From Ilex aquifolium (Eukaryota > Streptophyta > Magnoliopsida > Aquifoliales > Aquifoliaceae): a stretch of DNA of 64,000 nt. Position 1 is the first letter of the stretch. The number at the start of each line of letters is the position of its first letter. Shown here in pieces: positions 48,301 through 64,000 of this stretch. The notes beneath the pieces are model-generated. The model made no database searches and had not been told where the DNA came from. It saw only the letters and a program-made list of their open reading frames with translations. The stretch lies in NCBI GenBank assembly GCA_951799425.1, contig OX637394.1:4227501-4291500 (forward strand), written 5' to 3'. The position numbers and the translations under genes were made by a program.

Positions 48301-50783
48301 TCATACTATATTTGTCAAAGCTATCTATAGTTTAAAGTGGCTGCTCTTCTTTCCTGTAGGATGCCAAAGCTGATGATGCAGGTGAGGATGAATTCATTAG
48401 TGATGCTATGATGGCTGAATTGGAAGCTGATATATATGGTTTGCAGGTACTGCTCTTCCGATTTACTAATTTCGAGGCATAGAATCTTGATAGAATGATT
48501 TGGTCTCGTCTCCATCCTTTGGAGCAAAAAAAAGAGAGATGAAAAAAAAAGAGTTGGACAAGGAGAATTTTATTGTCTGGGTCAGTTCTTTACCGTTTAG
48601 TTGAGGGCAAATTTCATTTTACCCTCTTGTGGCCTTTGGTTTGGCCCTGTAGCACTTACCCCTATGGGCTGTAAAAGAATATGCATGTAGGATTCACATC
48701 CGGCATGCACCGTTGTTTGCATTCTTTTCCTTATGGACGTCTAAGTCCCCTATCCTACACATTCCTTCCTCTTGCTCTCCGACTTCAAGTTGTCATTTGA
48801 AAGTCTGCGTTTGCTGGTTCTTTATAGGGCTAGATAAACTGGTTTTGAGTTGAAAATTTAGTTATGTTCCATTATAGTGTAGGCTTGCACAAGGCATCAA
48901 ATGTTATCAACTAAACAATATTCAGTGGACAGTTCATGTAGTGAGTGGCTAATTTAGAGTTCCTGCTTTTTTGGTCTTTAAGTTCAGCTGCCATATGCAA
49001 CTAAAAATTCCAGTTGCTGATATGCAGATCATAAAGAATGCTGATCTTGAAGAAATGCGTGAGTTAGGATCTGGCACGTATGGAACTGTTTATCATGGGA
49101 AATGGCGAGGAACAGATGTTGCTATTAAGAGAATAAAAAAGAGTTGCTTTGCTGGGAGACCATCTGAGCAAGAACGGTTGGTGGGTCCTTCATACAATCT
49201 CCTCGGCATTGAGTCTTGCCGGTTTAGTTTCCTTTTTCCTAATATTTGCAAACCTTCATTGTTATTTTAATGCATATAACATATTGAAATTCATGACTGT
49301 TTTGCTTGTTCCAGACCAAAGACTTCTGGAGAGAAGCACAGATCCTTTCACATCTTCACCATCCAAATGTGGTTGCATTTTATGGAGTGGTACCAGATGG
49401 AGCTGGGGGGACCTTGGCAACTGTAACTGAATTCATGACAAATGGATCACTTAGGCACGTTCTCCTTAAAAAGGATAGGTGAGTAAACCTACATTTGCTT
49501 TTAGTATAGTTGGCCTATAAATATTTATTATTTATAACTTTTTGGGTTCTTGGAATTCTTAATGCAGATCACTCGACCGTCATCGAAAGCTGATAATTGC
49601 CATGGATGCCGCTTTTGGCATGGAATATTTGCATTCAAAAAATATTGTCCACTTTGACCTGAAATGTGATAATTTGCTTGTCAGCCTGAGGGATCCACAG
49701 CGACCCATATGCAAGGTAATTGGGAAACCATAGCATCTTTTAAATCCATAAAGTGTAGTACGCGCATTCTATCGTCACCTACTGATATTAGTCACTCTTG
49801 ATTTTGTTGAAATGAATTTATCGGATGGAGTTGTCACCAAGCGAACCAAAATAATTTATCAACCTAGAGCACTAAACAATGGGTTGTTACCCAGTTTCCT
49901 CCCCACTAATCAAGGGTACTGGGAGAGGTGTACACTACTGGTATAGAACTAGTCTTCCACATTAGTTGCACAAATTGTTGGTAATCTTGTTTTTTTTGAA
50001 TGATGCTGTGCACCTATAACACTGATAGTGAAACTAAATAAAAAAAATTTCATTTTTATATCCCACATATTAATAATGCTCTCCAACAGCAAGCTTTGTA
50101 AAACCAAGTAAAAGAGTATTAAGTATTTGATAGAGAATTGTGTAATCCACCCGCTGGGCTGCGTGTACGAGATAGGTATTTGGGCAGAAATGATCCATAA
50201 CAAACTCTTTTTGATTTGTCTATGTAGAAGCCATAAAAGATAATGAGACTGGTGATTTTTGTGGGACTTCGTGCAGATGTGTCTGGTCCAATGTTACTTA
50301 TTATATAACAGCACTTATTTCCTCAAACTGTGTTGATTTTTTATGAGGTCTCTGCAGGTGGGTGACTTTGGACTATCAAGAATTAAACACAATACTCTAG
50401 TATCTGGTGGTGTGCGAGGAACTCTACCGTGGATGGCACCAGAATTGTTGAATGGTAACAGCAGCCGGGTGTCGGAGAAGGTCAGAATAACTCTCTCATT
50501 CTTTACCATGAAACATATAACAATGTTAGGAAATGAGGATGCCATGTAGAATAAGCAATATGGGTTTGGCTTGGCAGGTTGATGTCTTCTCCTTTGGCAT
50601 TGCAATGTGGGAGATCCTGACTGGGGAAGAACCTTATGCAAATATGCATTGTGGGGCTATCATAGGTAAATTAAGTGACATTTGTCCTAATAATAAGTAG
50701 TAACAATCTTAAAGTAGGAAATCATAACATCTTCTGTTGCGATATTTGTTATTATTTAATATGACTCTCATGATCTCTGGTGC

Positions 50784-50816
<33 letters not shown>

Positions 50817-52108
50817 GTCATGGGTGCTTTGGGTAACGTTATATTTAAAATATTTGGGTGTGAAGACTTCCAAATAACTCAAAACACCAGTGACTGAATC
50901 ATCTACCAACTAAGCTCAGGAATTTAAGCTTGAAATACTTGTTCAAGAGCCAAATTGAGGTTGAACCAACGTGAAGGAAATCAAACGGAGTTAGGCAGGT
51001 CATATTCTTGGCTCAGCTCAGCATGGTTTTGAACCTACTGCCAGGAACCATGGAGGCGAAGTGAGGTGGCATTCATTTATGCTTGTGCAATTTCTTTCTT
51101 TCTTCTTCTTTTTGGGTGTTTTTCTTTGTATTTTACAATTTCTTTTGGGCGAGGGAGTTGGCCCTTTTTGCCAGTTTTGAGCTTGGAAATCAGATTAACG
51201 CCTTGTGTATTATGCTAGTTTTGCCATTTTGCAAGGAATCTAGTTGTATTCAGCTTTGAACTTTGGGGTTACAGTCAAGTAAAATATCCTATGGCGTGTT
51301 TTGAGCTGAGTGTTTAAGATAATTAAAGTTACTGGGCATTTGAATATTAGATGTATGTTACGTGGTCCTACAATATGGTGCTTAAAAATGCTTTTGAAAG
51401 GGGATTATTTAAGAATTCCGTGTAGAAATTTTGGGAAATAAAGCCGAAGACAAATGAAAGAGAAAAAGGACTTGCAGATTATCGTTGTTTTTAAGAATGT
51501 ACTTGTTATCGTTTCATCCTCCATAGTGCCCATTTTAGGGGAAGTTCTTGTAGATGCTTTTAGAGCCTTTTTCATCATAGGGCTTCTTGTTCGCTTAATT
51601 CAGGAATTAGTTGAAGTGGTGTTTCCTGCCACAGCTCCAACCTCAAGTGAGTAGGTCCAAATTCCAACTGAAACTTAAAGAAAAACAAAACATAGGGTGT
51701 ATTGGGAAGAACATTTTAGGAAAGAATTTTTCTTCCTAAACATGGATAGTTTGGGTATATGAACTGCTGCCCAGTTCGTGCAAGGCCTTGGACACTTGGA
51801 AATTAGCTTCTAGAAATTATAAAATCTTGATCTCATATATTTTTTCTTTAGCGTAGTTGAACATTGGTGATTGCCGACTTTCTTTTCCATGTTTGTTTGT
51901 GGACACTATGAATGCAGGTGGGATTGTGAAGAATACTCTTCGGCCTCCAATTCCAGAATGGTGTGATACAGAGTGGAGAAAGCTGATGGAACAGTGCTGG
52001 TCATCCGATCCTGAAGCTCGGCCATCATTTACCGAAATTACAAAAAGGTTGCAATCTATGTCTGCGGTGCTCCAGGCGAAGGGACATAGTAATCTGGTGA
52101 CCAGATGA
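45309..52108 (+). CDS. PB1-domain Raf-like MAPKKK (B4 subgroup type), 8 coding exons
   Basis: Coding exons 45309-48269, 48360-48446, 49028-49180, 49315-49478, 49568-49715, 50358-50480, 50578-50665 and 51918-52108 join in phase to 1304 aa. A PB1 domain (about residues 195-298, starting [17 protein letters not shown]) is followed by a long Ser/Asn-rich region, then a kinase domain (about 1023-1295). Key residues: GSGTYGTV glycine loop, Lys1050 (VAIKR), HFDLKCDN with Asp1152, DFG at 1174-1176. His-Phe replaces the usual His-Arg, so it is a non-RD kinase as in relatives. B4 Rafs in Arabidopsis activate SnRK2 kinases under osmotic stress; that role here is inference. The N terminus could lie in an upstream exon. 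A 14-residue tandem repeat lies at 551-578. Confidence 0.92.
46959..47042 (+). repeat. 42-bp in-frame tandem duplication in the kinase gene
   Basis: Two adjacent copies encode [14 protein letters not shown] and [14 protein letters not shown] (residues 551-578) in the linker between the PB1 and kinase domains. Confidence 0.95.
50786..50814 (+). repeat. Poly(C) tract, 29 bases
   Basis: Inside intron 7 of the kinase gene, followed by GGG. Confidence 0.9.
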
Positions 52109-53892
52109 AGCATAACATAACCGTGTAAGTCCAAAGAACAAATATGCACCTGCTTCGTTCTTCATGGGCCAAGATATTCAGGAACCTTACAATAGAAGCT
52201 AGGGTGGAGAAATTTTGGAAAACTCTTGTACGTTTCTGCTTGTGTTGAAGGTATGATGTTTATGTGTTTCCGTCAGTTTTGTTTAGTTATGTATCTATCT
52301 ATTTCTTTCATTCGTTCATTCTTTTTGAGATGGAAATGCTTGCGGATCATGGTACAAATTTGTTAAGTGTAGCTTTATTGTTCTAAAAAACCAGTGTAAA
52401 TACGGAAACAAACAAAAGAAACAGTTTTTCTTGTGTTACTGATTATCATTTGAGCTTTCTGTGACCGTTTTAGAGACAGTAATGTTATATTTATATATGC
52501 AACACGTATAGGTATGAATCTCATTTACAAGATAATATTTTCGAGCATTACTTCCCCCTAGTGTGTGAGAGAAGCTTCTCATCGGCTATGGGGAACAAAA
52601 GCTTCGCGCCATCTCTTATTTGCTATGAAGAAAAGGATAATATTATAAAGATATTGCGATTGATACAAGCATTGTAGAATCAGTTCTAAGTCTTTTTTTT
52701 TGTGCCTATTTGATCTAATTTAGTTGTAACTCGATTAAAAGAGTATTAACCTGATAAAGAAGTTTACAAATTTCAATACGGTATTTCTTTGGGTATTGTA
52801 ATGAGGCTTCTTCTTCAGTCAGCAAAATTTACTTATTTCCTTAGTGAATTTACTTTATGATTTGTATTAGTGTGAAGGGTTTGACTACGGTTTCGGTAGT
52901 GTGAAAACTGAAAAGTAGTGGTAGTTAAGACGCAAGTTCCATGCAGGAGAATTTAATTTATTAGAGGGACCATGTTAGGTACAGAATTCACATGAAATTT
53001 AACAAACAAAAGAAGAAAGAAAAAAGAGAGTTAATGTGCAAAACCTTGTAAGCTTATTTTTGATACTCGTAGACTTATTTTTACTCTTTTTTTTTTTTTT
53101 CTTGAAAAAATAACCTTTGGCAAGTGGTCACTGTTTTTCCTCCGAATCTACGAGTTTAAAATCTAACAGTGGAGCGGTTCGCCTAAGCTTCTGAATCATG
53201 GGAAAAACACCAAACAGAAAAAAGAAAAAGTTGGCAGCCATAAGCTATTAATGATTTTGAGTTTGTTGTTTGACTTTTTGTCTATATAAAGTCAAGAGTC
53301 AAGAGAGAACCTCCCTGAGTTCACACTTGAGCATTTTTCTTGTTTTATCATTTGTCGTTTGTCCAAAGAGAGCTCATTGGTCTCCCTACAAAAACTACAA
53401 ATGCGGACAACTTCCATGTTTTTTTTTATTATGCGTATCTTTGGTTGGTGCAAATTACATAAATTACTTACCAAGTTTACACACTTTTATATTCTGTCTT
53501 TAAATTTTTTGGAATTTACAAACAATCTTAATTTCATTGATAAAAATAAATAAACGATCATTTTATCCTTTTGTTAAAATCAAATAAATTACAATACCAT
53601 TCAACTGAAATCCAAACCCAAACCCGAAAAAACCTGTCTTGTCCTCCAATCTAAAAGCCCTACGTCTCTCCCTCCATCACTCCTCCACCCCTAACCTGAC
53701 CCATCACCCCTCCTCACCCTTAACACCTCCCCCCCCCCCCCCCCCCCCCAAATAAATAAATAAATAAAAAATAAGAGATGGGGCACCCCATCGAAATATG
53801 TATTAAAAAAAAAGTTGTTGTAAGTTATGTGAATAGCAGGATCGAGACGTTAATATTTTTTATATAATTCGAATATAAATTCTAGGCCTTAA
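52109..53892. other. 3' UTR of the kinase gene and intergenic DNA
   Basis: The first few hundred bases are presumably 3' UTR. The remainder is AT-rich, without a gene, and contains a 21-C tract at 53729-53749 followed by AAAT repeats. Confidence 0.5.
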
Positions 53893-53901
53893 TATTTTTA
53901 A

Positions 53902-54768
53902 GAGAAAATTTTAATCACACATATTTTAGTTTACTATATTTTTAAGGACACTCCCTCTATTTTTTAAATCTTCACTGACACACTTTATCAAATTAAAAAC
54001 GTTAACTAAAATACAATTTTATAAAATTGCCCATAAAATATTTTAGAAAAAACTTTATCCACACCCCCTATAGGTAGGTATATTTTCAATGAGACCCTTC
54101 TATTTTAAATTTTTTTTTACGTATTAAAATTCAAATCGATTAAAATTTATTTTTTTACGTATTAAAATTCGAGTTGATTAAAAATTATATTTTTATACAT
54201 ATTAAAATTTGAGCTGATTAAAATTATATTCAAGCCAATTAAAATTTATTTTTAATCGGATCGAATCAAATTTTAATCGACCCAAATTTTAATACGGAAA
54301 TAATGAATTTTAATAAACTTGAATCGAATTTTAATTAGAAAAAATATAAATTTTAATCAACTCGAAATAAATTTTAATTGACGTTAACAACTCAGCTAGA
54401 ACTCAAATCGGATTGAATTTTAATACGTAAATTTTTTTTTAATAGACTTGAATTTTAATACTTAAAAAAAATAAAATTTAATTAATTCGAATAGAATTTT
54501 AATCGGCTCAAATTTTAATGTGTAGAAAAATAAATTTTAATCGGGTCAAATTTTCATCGAATTTATATAGAAAATTTGTTTGAAGTTTATATAGGGGTAA
54601 TTTTGATATTTTAGATGATTTTTTTTTTGTTAGAAATGGTGGTTTAACGGCATAGGACGTAAGTGATGTTTAAATATAAATTAGAAAGAGTGTCTATGAT
54701 ATTTTAAATAATAAAAAGGGTGTCATTAAAAATATAATAAATAAAAAAAATGTGATTGAAATTTTTTC
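53902..54768. mobile_element. Mutator-like foldback element, copy 2
   Basis: The ends GAGAAAATTTTAATCACAC and (reverse complement) TAGAAAAAATTTCAATCACA are flanked by a perfect 9-bp duplication TATTTTTAA (53893-53901, 54769-54777). It has the same internal GATTAAAATTYGAGTT-type repeats and orientation switch (near 54250) as 38535-39509. 867 bp, non-coding. It is more diverged at the ends than copy 1. Confidence 0.8.
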
Positions 54769-54777
54769 TATTTTTAA

Positions 54778-55197
54778 TATATAATTTGAATATAAATTCT
54801 CTGAGACCGGGGTGGACATGGTCCTGAATGATTCTCCTAGTCATGACAAACCCCATTGCGTAAAACGTGGATATACCTAATACCTTCCTTGAATTTCTTC
54901 CTTTTTTCCTTGAGATCGGCGTTTAGGTTAATTTACGTACACTCCAATTATCACTTAGATTCCTCGGAGTTTTCGTTGAATTTCTTCGACTCGTAAAGTT
55001 CCCACTTCGCCACGTTCACAGTACATTCCACTGAATTTCGCAGCGGACTGTGTCTTGGTCTTCTTTAAAAGTAGAAAAATAATGGTGTCTGTCACTGTCT
55101 TCTTCATCACATCTATATAATGTGCTTTAGTTCTGAGGCTGAACAAGACTAAAACTTATATTTTTAAGTGAGAGAAAGTTAAGAGAGGGAGAGAGGA
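54778..55197 (+). promoter_or_regulatory. Promoter and 5' UTR of KAT2
   Basis: A TATATAA box at 55114-55120 lies 78 bp before the ATG. A start about 30 bp downstream would give a purine-rich leader of roughly 50 bp. The upstream limit is set by the Mutator-like element. Functional assignment is inference. Confidence 0.45.
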
Positions 55198-60362
<5,165 letters not shown>

Positions 60363-60415
60363 ACACAGTAACTAATCGATACCAATTGATTGTATCCCTT
60401 GCGTACTGGGAAATT

Positions 60416-60421
60416 AATAAA
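60416..60421 (+). terminator. AATAAA polyadenylation signal of KAT2
   Basis: Canonical AATAAA 54 bp after the stop codon. Confidence 0.5.
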
Positions 60422-60924
60422 GCTGTCTAAAAGATAGTTCAAGTTTGATATGGTGACCTTACTGTGGGGTCTATAGAAGTTTTTCTGCAATTCAACTCTT
60501 GCTGCACTATGCTATAATATAGATGTACACCTCCCCTTAATTATAGTATGAAATCATCAGTCTAGCTACTTTATTTATTCTCACTCTTGACAATTTAGGG
60601 TGCTTTTGGAATTTGATGATTTCCTTGCTTGTGTAAGATATTTCCTTCTTGTTCGAACGTAAGGTTTGGAAATTGGAAGTCATTTCATCTAAGTCGGGTA
60701 AAACAAACCTCAATAGCTTACAATTAACGGGCATCACCGACCCAAATGATACGTCACATGTTTGAATCCAGAATCACAGCCATAACAACTGGTTTGCAAT
60801 TCAGTAATTCATCTCAAAATATAATTTTCCACAATGTAAAATACCAAAACCAGCTAACACAACTAAGGAAGATTTCCTGTATCAATTTCTATAGCTAATA
60901 TAGCCAACCATCGTCACCCCCAAC

Positions 60925-60965
<41 letters not shown>

Positions 60966-61201
60966 AAAAAAGACACCTTTACAACTTTTTCCCCTATCAA
61001 TTTTCGACGCCAAATTAGAAGTCAAGGCACTGACCATGCAAGCGGCAGACTCAAATACAATGCATTTCCACAAATTAAGTTCGCCTTGATCACTTCCGCA
61101 CACAGAAGGTACAAATTCTCCACATATTGAAGCAGCAATTGTAGTAACCCATATTCTATCCTTTGCACATTATCGGGAGTACAGAGACAAAGATTCACCA
61201 T
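60422..61201. other. Intergenic region between two convergent genes
   Basis: It holds the 3' UTRs of KAT2 (+) and the Dim1-like gene (-). A 30-C tract (60926-60955) followed by about 16 A lies within it. No other gene. Confidence 0.6.
60926..60955 (+). repeat. Poly(C) tract, 30 bases, followed by poly(A)
   Basis: Uninterrupted C run then A run, between the convergent genes. Confidence 0.9.
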
Positions 61202-63721
61202 TTACACATCTTTATATAACAACTGGAACTTTGGAATTCGCTCTGGGGGCAAGGGACAACTCACTATAAGCTTGCCTTTCATGGCCCCTCGGAATATTGC
61301 CTGCAAGGAAATAGAAAAAATATTAAACCAAAGACAAATTGAACACAGCTTCTTCACCAGCTCAGGGAGCAGGACATTTCGAGCAATGCAATATCATCTA
61401 ACAGACAGCAGAAGAAAATTATCACTTGCAATATTGACTTTGAAGACAACATCCAATGATGCTCTTAACCCTCTTTACTCAAGGTGAATAACAAGTACAA
61501 AATAAGAAAAGAAAGTGCAACAAAAAGGATGAGAGAATTTTTTCGAATTCAAGGTAAGGGAACACTATACCTAGCAGGAAACCTTCAATATAATTATCTG
61601 CCAATGCCTTTCACAAGAGTCTAGTTATAACCTTAGCCAGGATAGGACACAAGATGGCAGAAGGAGGAATCCTTGCCCCAACCAACGCAACCAACTTTAC
61701 CCAAAAGCAAGCTTATGACACAAAAAAAATCATCTTTAATGTTTACCTCCTCAATGCATTGTCGTCAATAAGAACTCCATTCAAAATCTACTGACGCAAG
61801 ACGTTTTTTAGGGTTAGAGAGCTCAGGACTCGTATATGACAAACAATGAAATAATGCTTGCTACTTTCTTTGCATCAAATTTAGCAAATCGGCAGATGCA
61901 TACCTCTACAACATCAACGAAGTCCTGTTTTCTGTGAAATGCACCAACCCACTTAGTGTGATCTGAGCTCCTGAGTAGCAAGTAATGACAAAAAGATGTG
62001 AATTCCGGTGTCAACCAAAAAATAGAGACCTGATGATAAAGACAAATCATGTCATTTTCCAATATACATGAGATTTAGCACAAATGTATTGGACCGATGG
62101 AATTGCCCTAAATGTTTAAGGTCACAAATCAGAATAATACATTAGCAAGACTTTATCTCTTGAACAACAAACCGATTTGTGAGGGTAGAGAACAGAATTA
62201 AAAAAAACTTTTTATAAGGGATATTTTTCCTTGGAGAACTCACATTGTTGAACATATATATTGCTTCATCCCAAAGTAGAAAAATGTCTCAAGGCCCATC
62301 TAAACTATCACCTCAAAGTTAGGCATTTTGGAGTAACTTAGAGAGAAGCACAGCATTTTAGCACTAGGTAAAAATGTTCAATCAAGGAACTAGTTAAGCC
62401 CCTTGGTCACTTCCATTCTTTCCTTCATTTTTTCCGTTCCCTCATTGTATTCTATTAAGTAATAGATCCAATGGGCAATGACATGATTTATCAACGAAGC
62501 AACGAGGTATCAAACAGTATGAAAGATAGAGAAGTCTCAAATAATTATTCAGTTCATTTCATTCAAAAAAATCACCAGCATATCAGTCCAATTTTTTTTG
62601 GTAAGTTATGTGAGTCCAGCTTCAAGTGATACGAAGAAACCAAAGTATATGGATATCCTAAATCCGTACTAATAGTAATTCCCAGATTCATCAGGGATGT
62701 AGTTGTTACCCACATACCCTCAACTCAGAATTTTAACAATCCCAAAATCATTTCTCACCTTTTGTCCCTTTTGTGTGGTGTCAGCAGGAGAAGAAGACAC
62801 AACCACATCCAACCTAATATCATTATGCTCTTCCCTCATACTAGACAATACTTTCGATACATACCAGAAGGAAAGAATGTTGGTCCCCAATGTTAGATTT
62901 TCTTAAATGAAAAATGAAGCATTACAGCAAAAGACAGGGTCAAGACTGATTTAGAGGCCAGTTCTTTATGGTTCTAATAAATACGAAAAAGAAAATCCTT
63001 TATATATTGCTGTAGACTGGTAATCGCAAACAACATCGTACTCAATTTAGAAAACAGCAGAATCAAATCAACTTGCTGCAGAGAATGCGCTCTCTATAAG
63101 AAAGATACAACCATGTGCCCAAGATGACATTTCTTCTACTTCTTCTTTCCAAATTTTTCATTGTTTAACTCATGTCAGGTACGATCAATTAAACTCATAG
63201 CTAAAAATGCGAACTGTTCACAAAACCCATTTGAAAAACTGTACGATCTTACCCTGAATCCATCTTCATGTGGTGAGCATTGAAGAAAAAAATCGTGGAT
63301 GGGATCAATGTGATGTCAAAATACTTGACATAGACTTGAACGTCCTCGGAATCAATATCTACCAATGCCACTGTTGCAAACTTGGACACCTCCCTCGAGG
63401 ATTTCGAAAGCTGTTACTCATACATCAATAAGAAAAACAAAATTACATATTATTTTCGCAGACGTAGATGAATCACATTCTTATTGGGACGCATATAATA
63501 ATAAGGCAAAAAAGAAAAAGAAATAAAAGGAACAGAATTGGAGATATGGAACAAAAAACGAAACCCTAGGAAAGAAATAGGGAGCTTACGATGTCATCGA
63601 GTTGGAGGCAGACGGAGTCGGATGCTCGGCCAAAGCGAAGGACGAGGACTTTGTCGATGGTGTCTCGTATTATAGAGTCCACTTCTTGCTTCTTCGTTAG
63701 CGTTCTCAGTAGGTAGCTCAT
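61202..63721 (-). CDS. Dim1/TXNL4B-like thioredoxin-fold splicing factor, 4 exons
   Basis: Exons (5' to 3') 63721-63590, 63410-63253, 61970-61904 and 61300-61202 join in phase to 151 aa, the usual family length. The protein starts MSYLLRTLTKKQEVDSIIRD and contains VLVLRFGRASDSVCLQLDD, VDIDSEDVQVYVKYFDI, PSTIFFFNAHHMKMDSG and AMKGKLIV, ending YKDV. The pattern fits the TXNL4B/DLP branch rather than the canonical U5-15kD protein (YLS8). It has a thioredoxin fold without a CxxC active site, so it is not a redox enzyme. Relatives bind PRP6 and act in nuclear pre-mRNA splicing and cell-cycle progression. Its 3' end faces KAT2. Confidence 0.93.
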
Positions 63722-64000
63722 CCTCTCTCTCTCTATTTTTTGGGGGGCGGGGTGGGAATGGAATTTAAAGAAAGAAAGATGGGAAATAGTTAGATTAAAT
63801 TACATGTTTAGCCTCTAAATTATACCCTGATTTCTATTCAATTCCTAAACTAACTTTTGTCTGAATTTTCCACTATTAAATTTGATTGAATCTAATCCTT
63901 CTGCCTAATTCTATTAAGAATTTGACAGAAAAAAAAATAAATTGCATGCGCCTCTCACATGATTTTTTTGTAGGGTTAATTTTGACAATTTATACAATAT
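63722..64000 (-). promoter_or_regulatory. Upstream region of the Dim1-like gene
   Basis: The CT-rich leader directly abuts the ATG. Further upstream is AT-rich DNA with no recognised feature, continuing past the window. Confidence 0.4.

Noticed and set aside
51454-51654. 66-aa frame within the kinase gene
   Set aside because: It lies in intron 7, between exons that join in phase and complete the kinase domain without it.

Overview
The window is plant nuclear DNA, almost certainly from a eudicot. It is AT-rich and its genes are split by many GT-AG introns. The proteins have close angiosperm relatives: a sterol glucosyltransferase of the UGT80A type, a B4-type Raf-like kinase, peroxisomal 3-ketoacyl-CoA thiolase KAT2 and an EAR-motif C2H2 zinc finger protein. 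The intergenic space is filled with typical plant transposable-element remains. I cannot name the species.

Layout. 1-8.9 kb has no gene and holds short Helitrons, a foldback element, a solo LTR (3324-5496, with a 5-bp target duplication) and a PIF/Harbinger-like element. 8934-9458 (-) is a single-exon C2H2 zinc-finger repressor gene. 9.5-13.4 kb is intergenic with two inverted-repeat elements. 13481-34430 (-) is a 14-exon sterol 3-beta-glucosyltransferase gene (613 aa), stretched to 21 kb by introns that hold a LINE fragment, a hAT-like element, a short Copia derivative and a 6-kb second intron. 34.4-44 kb is a dense transposon field: two Helitrons of one family, a foldback element split by one of them, a Mutator-like foldback element with a perfect 9-bp target duplication, and a tiny 133-bp Helitron. 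45309-52108 (+) is a PB1-domain Raf-like kinase gene (8 coding exons, 1304 aa). 52-55 kb holds a second copy of the Mutator-like foldback element. 55198-60362 (+) is KAT2 (14 exons, 463 aa, PTS2 peptide). 61202-63721 (-) is a Dim1/TXNL4B-like splicing factor gene (4 exons, 151 aa), convergent with KAT2.

The five genes are unrelated housekeeping or signalling genes: membrane sterol glycosylation, stress kinase signalling, peroxisomal beta-oxidation, pre-mRNA splicing and transcriptional repression. I see no cluster logic and no undescribed multi-gene system. The more unusual signals are in the repeats: Helitrons whose cores are expanded GGT/GGC-type microsatellite, two 132/133-bp Helitrons, Mutator-like foldbacks that share a target sequence, a tandem array of short palindromes inside an intron, several very long poly(C)/poly(G) tracts, a GC-AG intron in the glucosyltransferase gene and a perfect cryptic 5' splice site inside a KAT2 exon.
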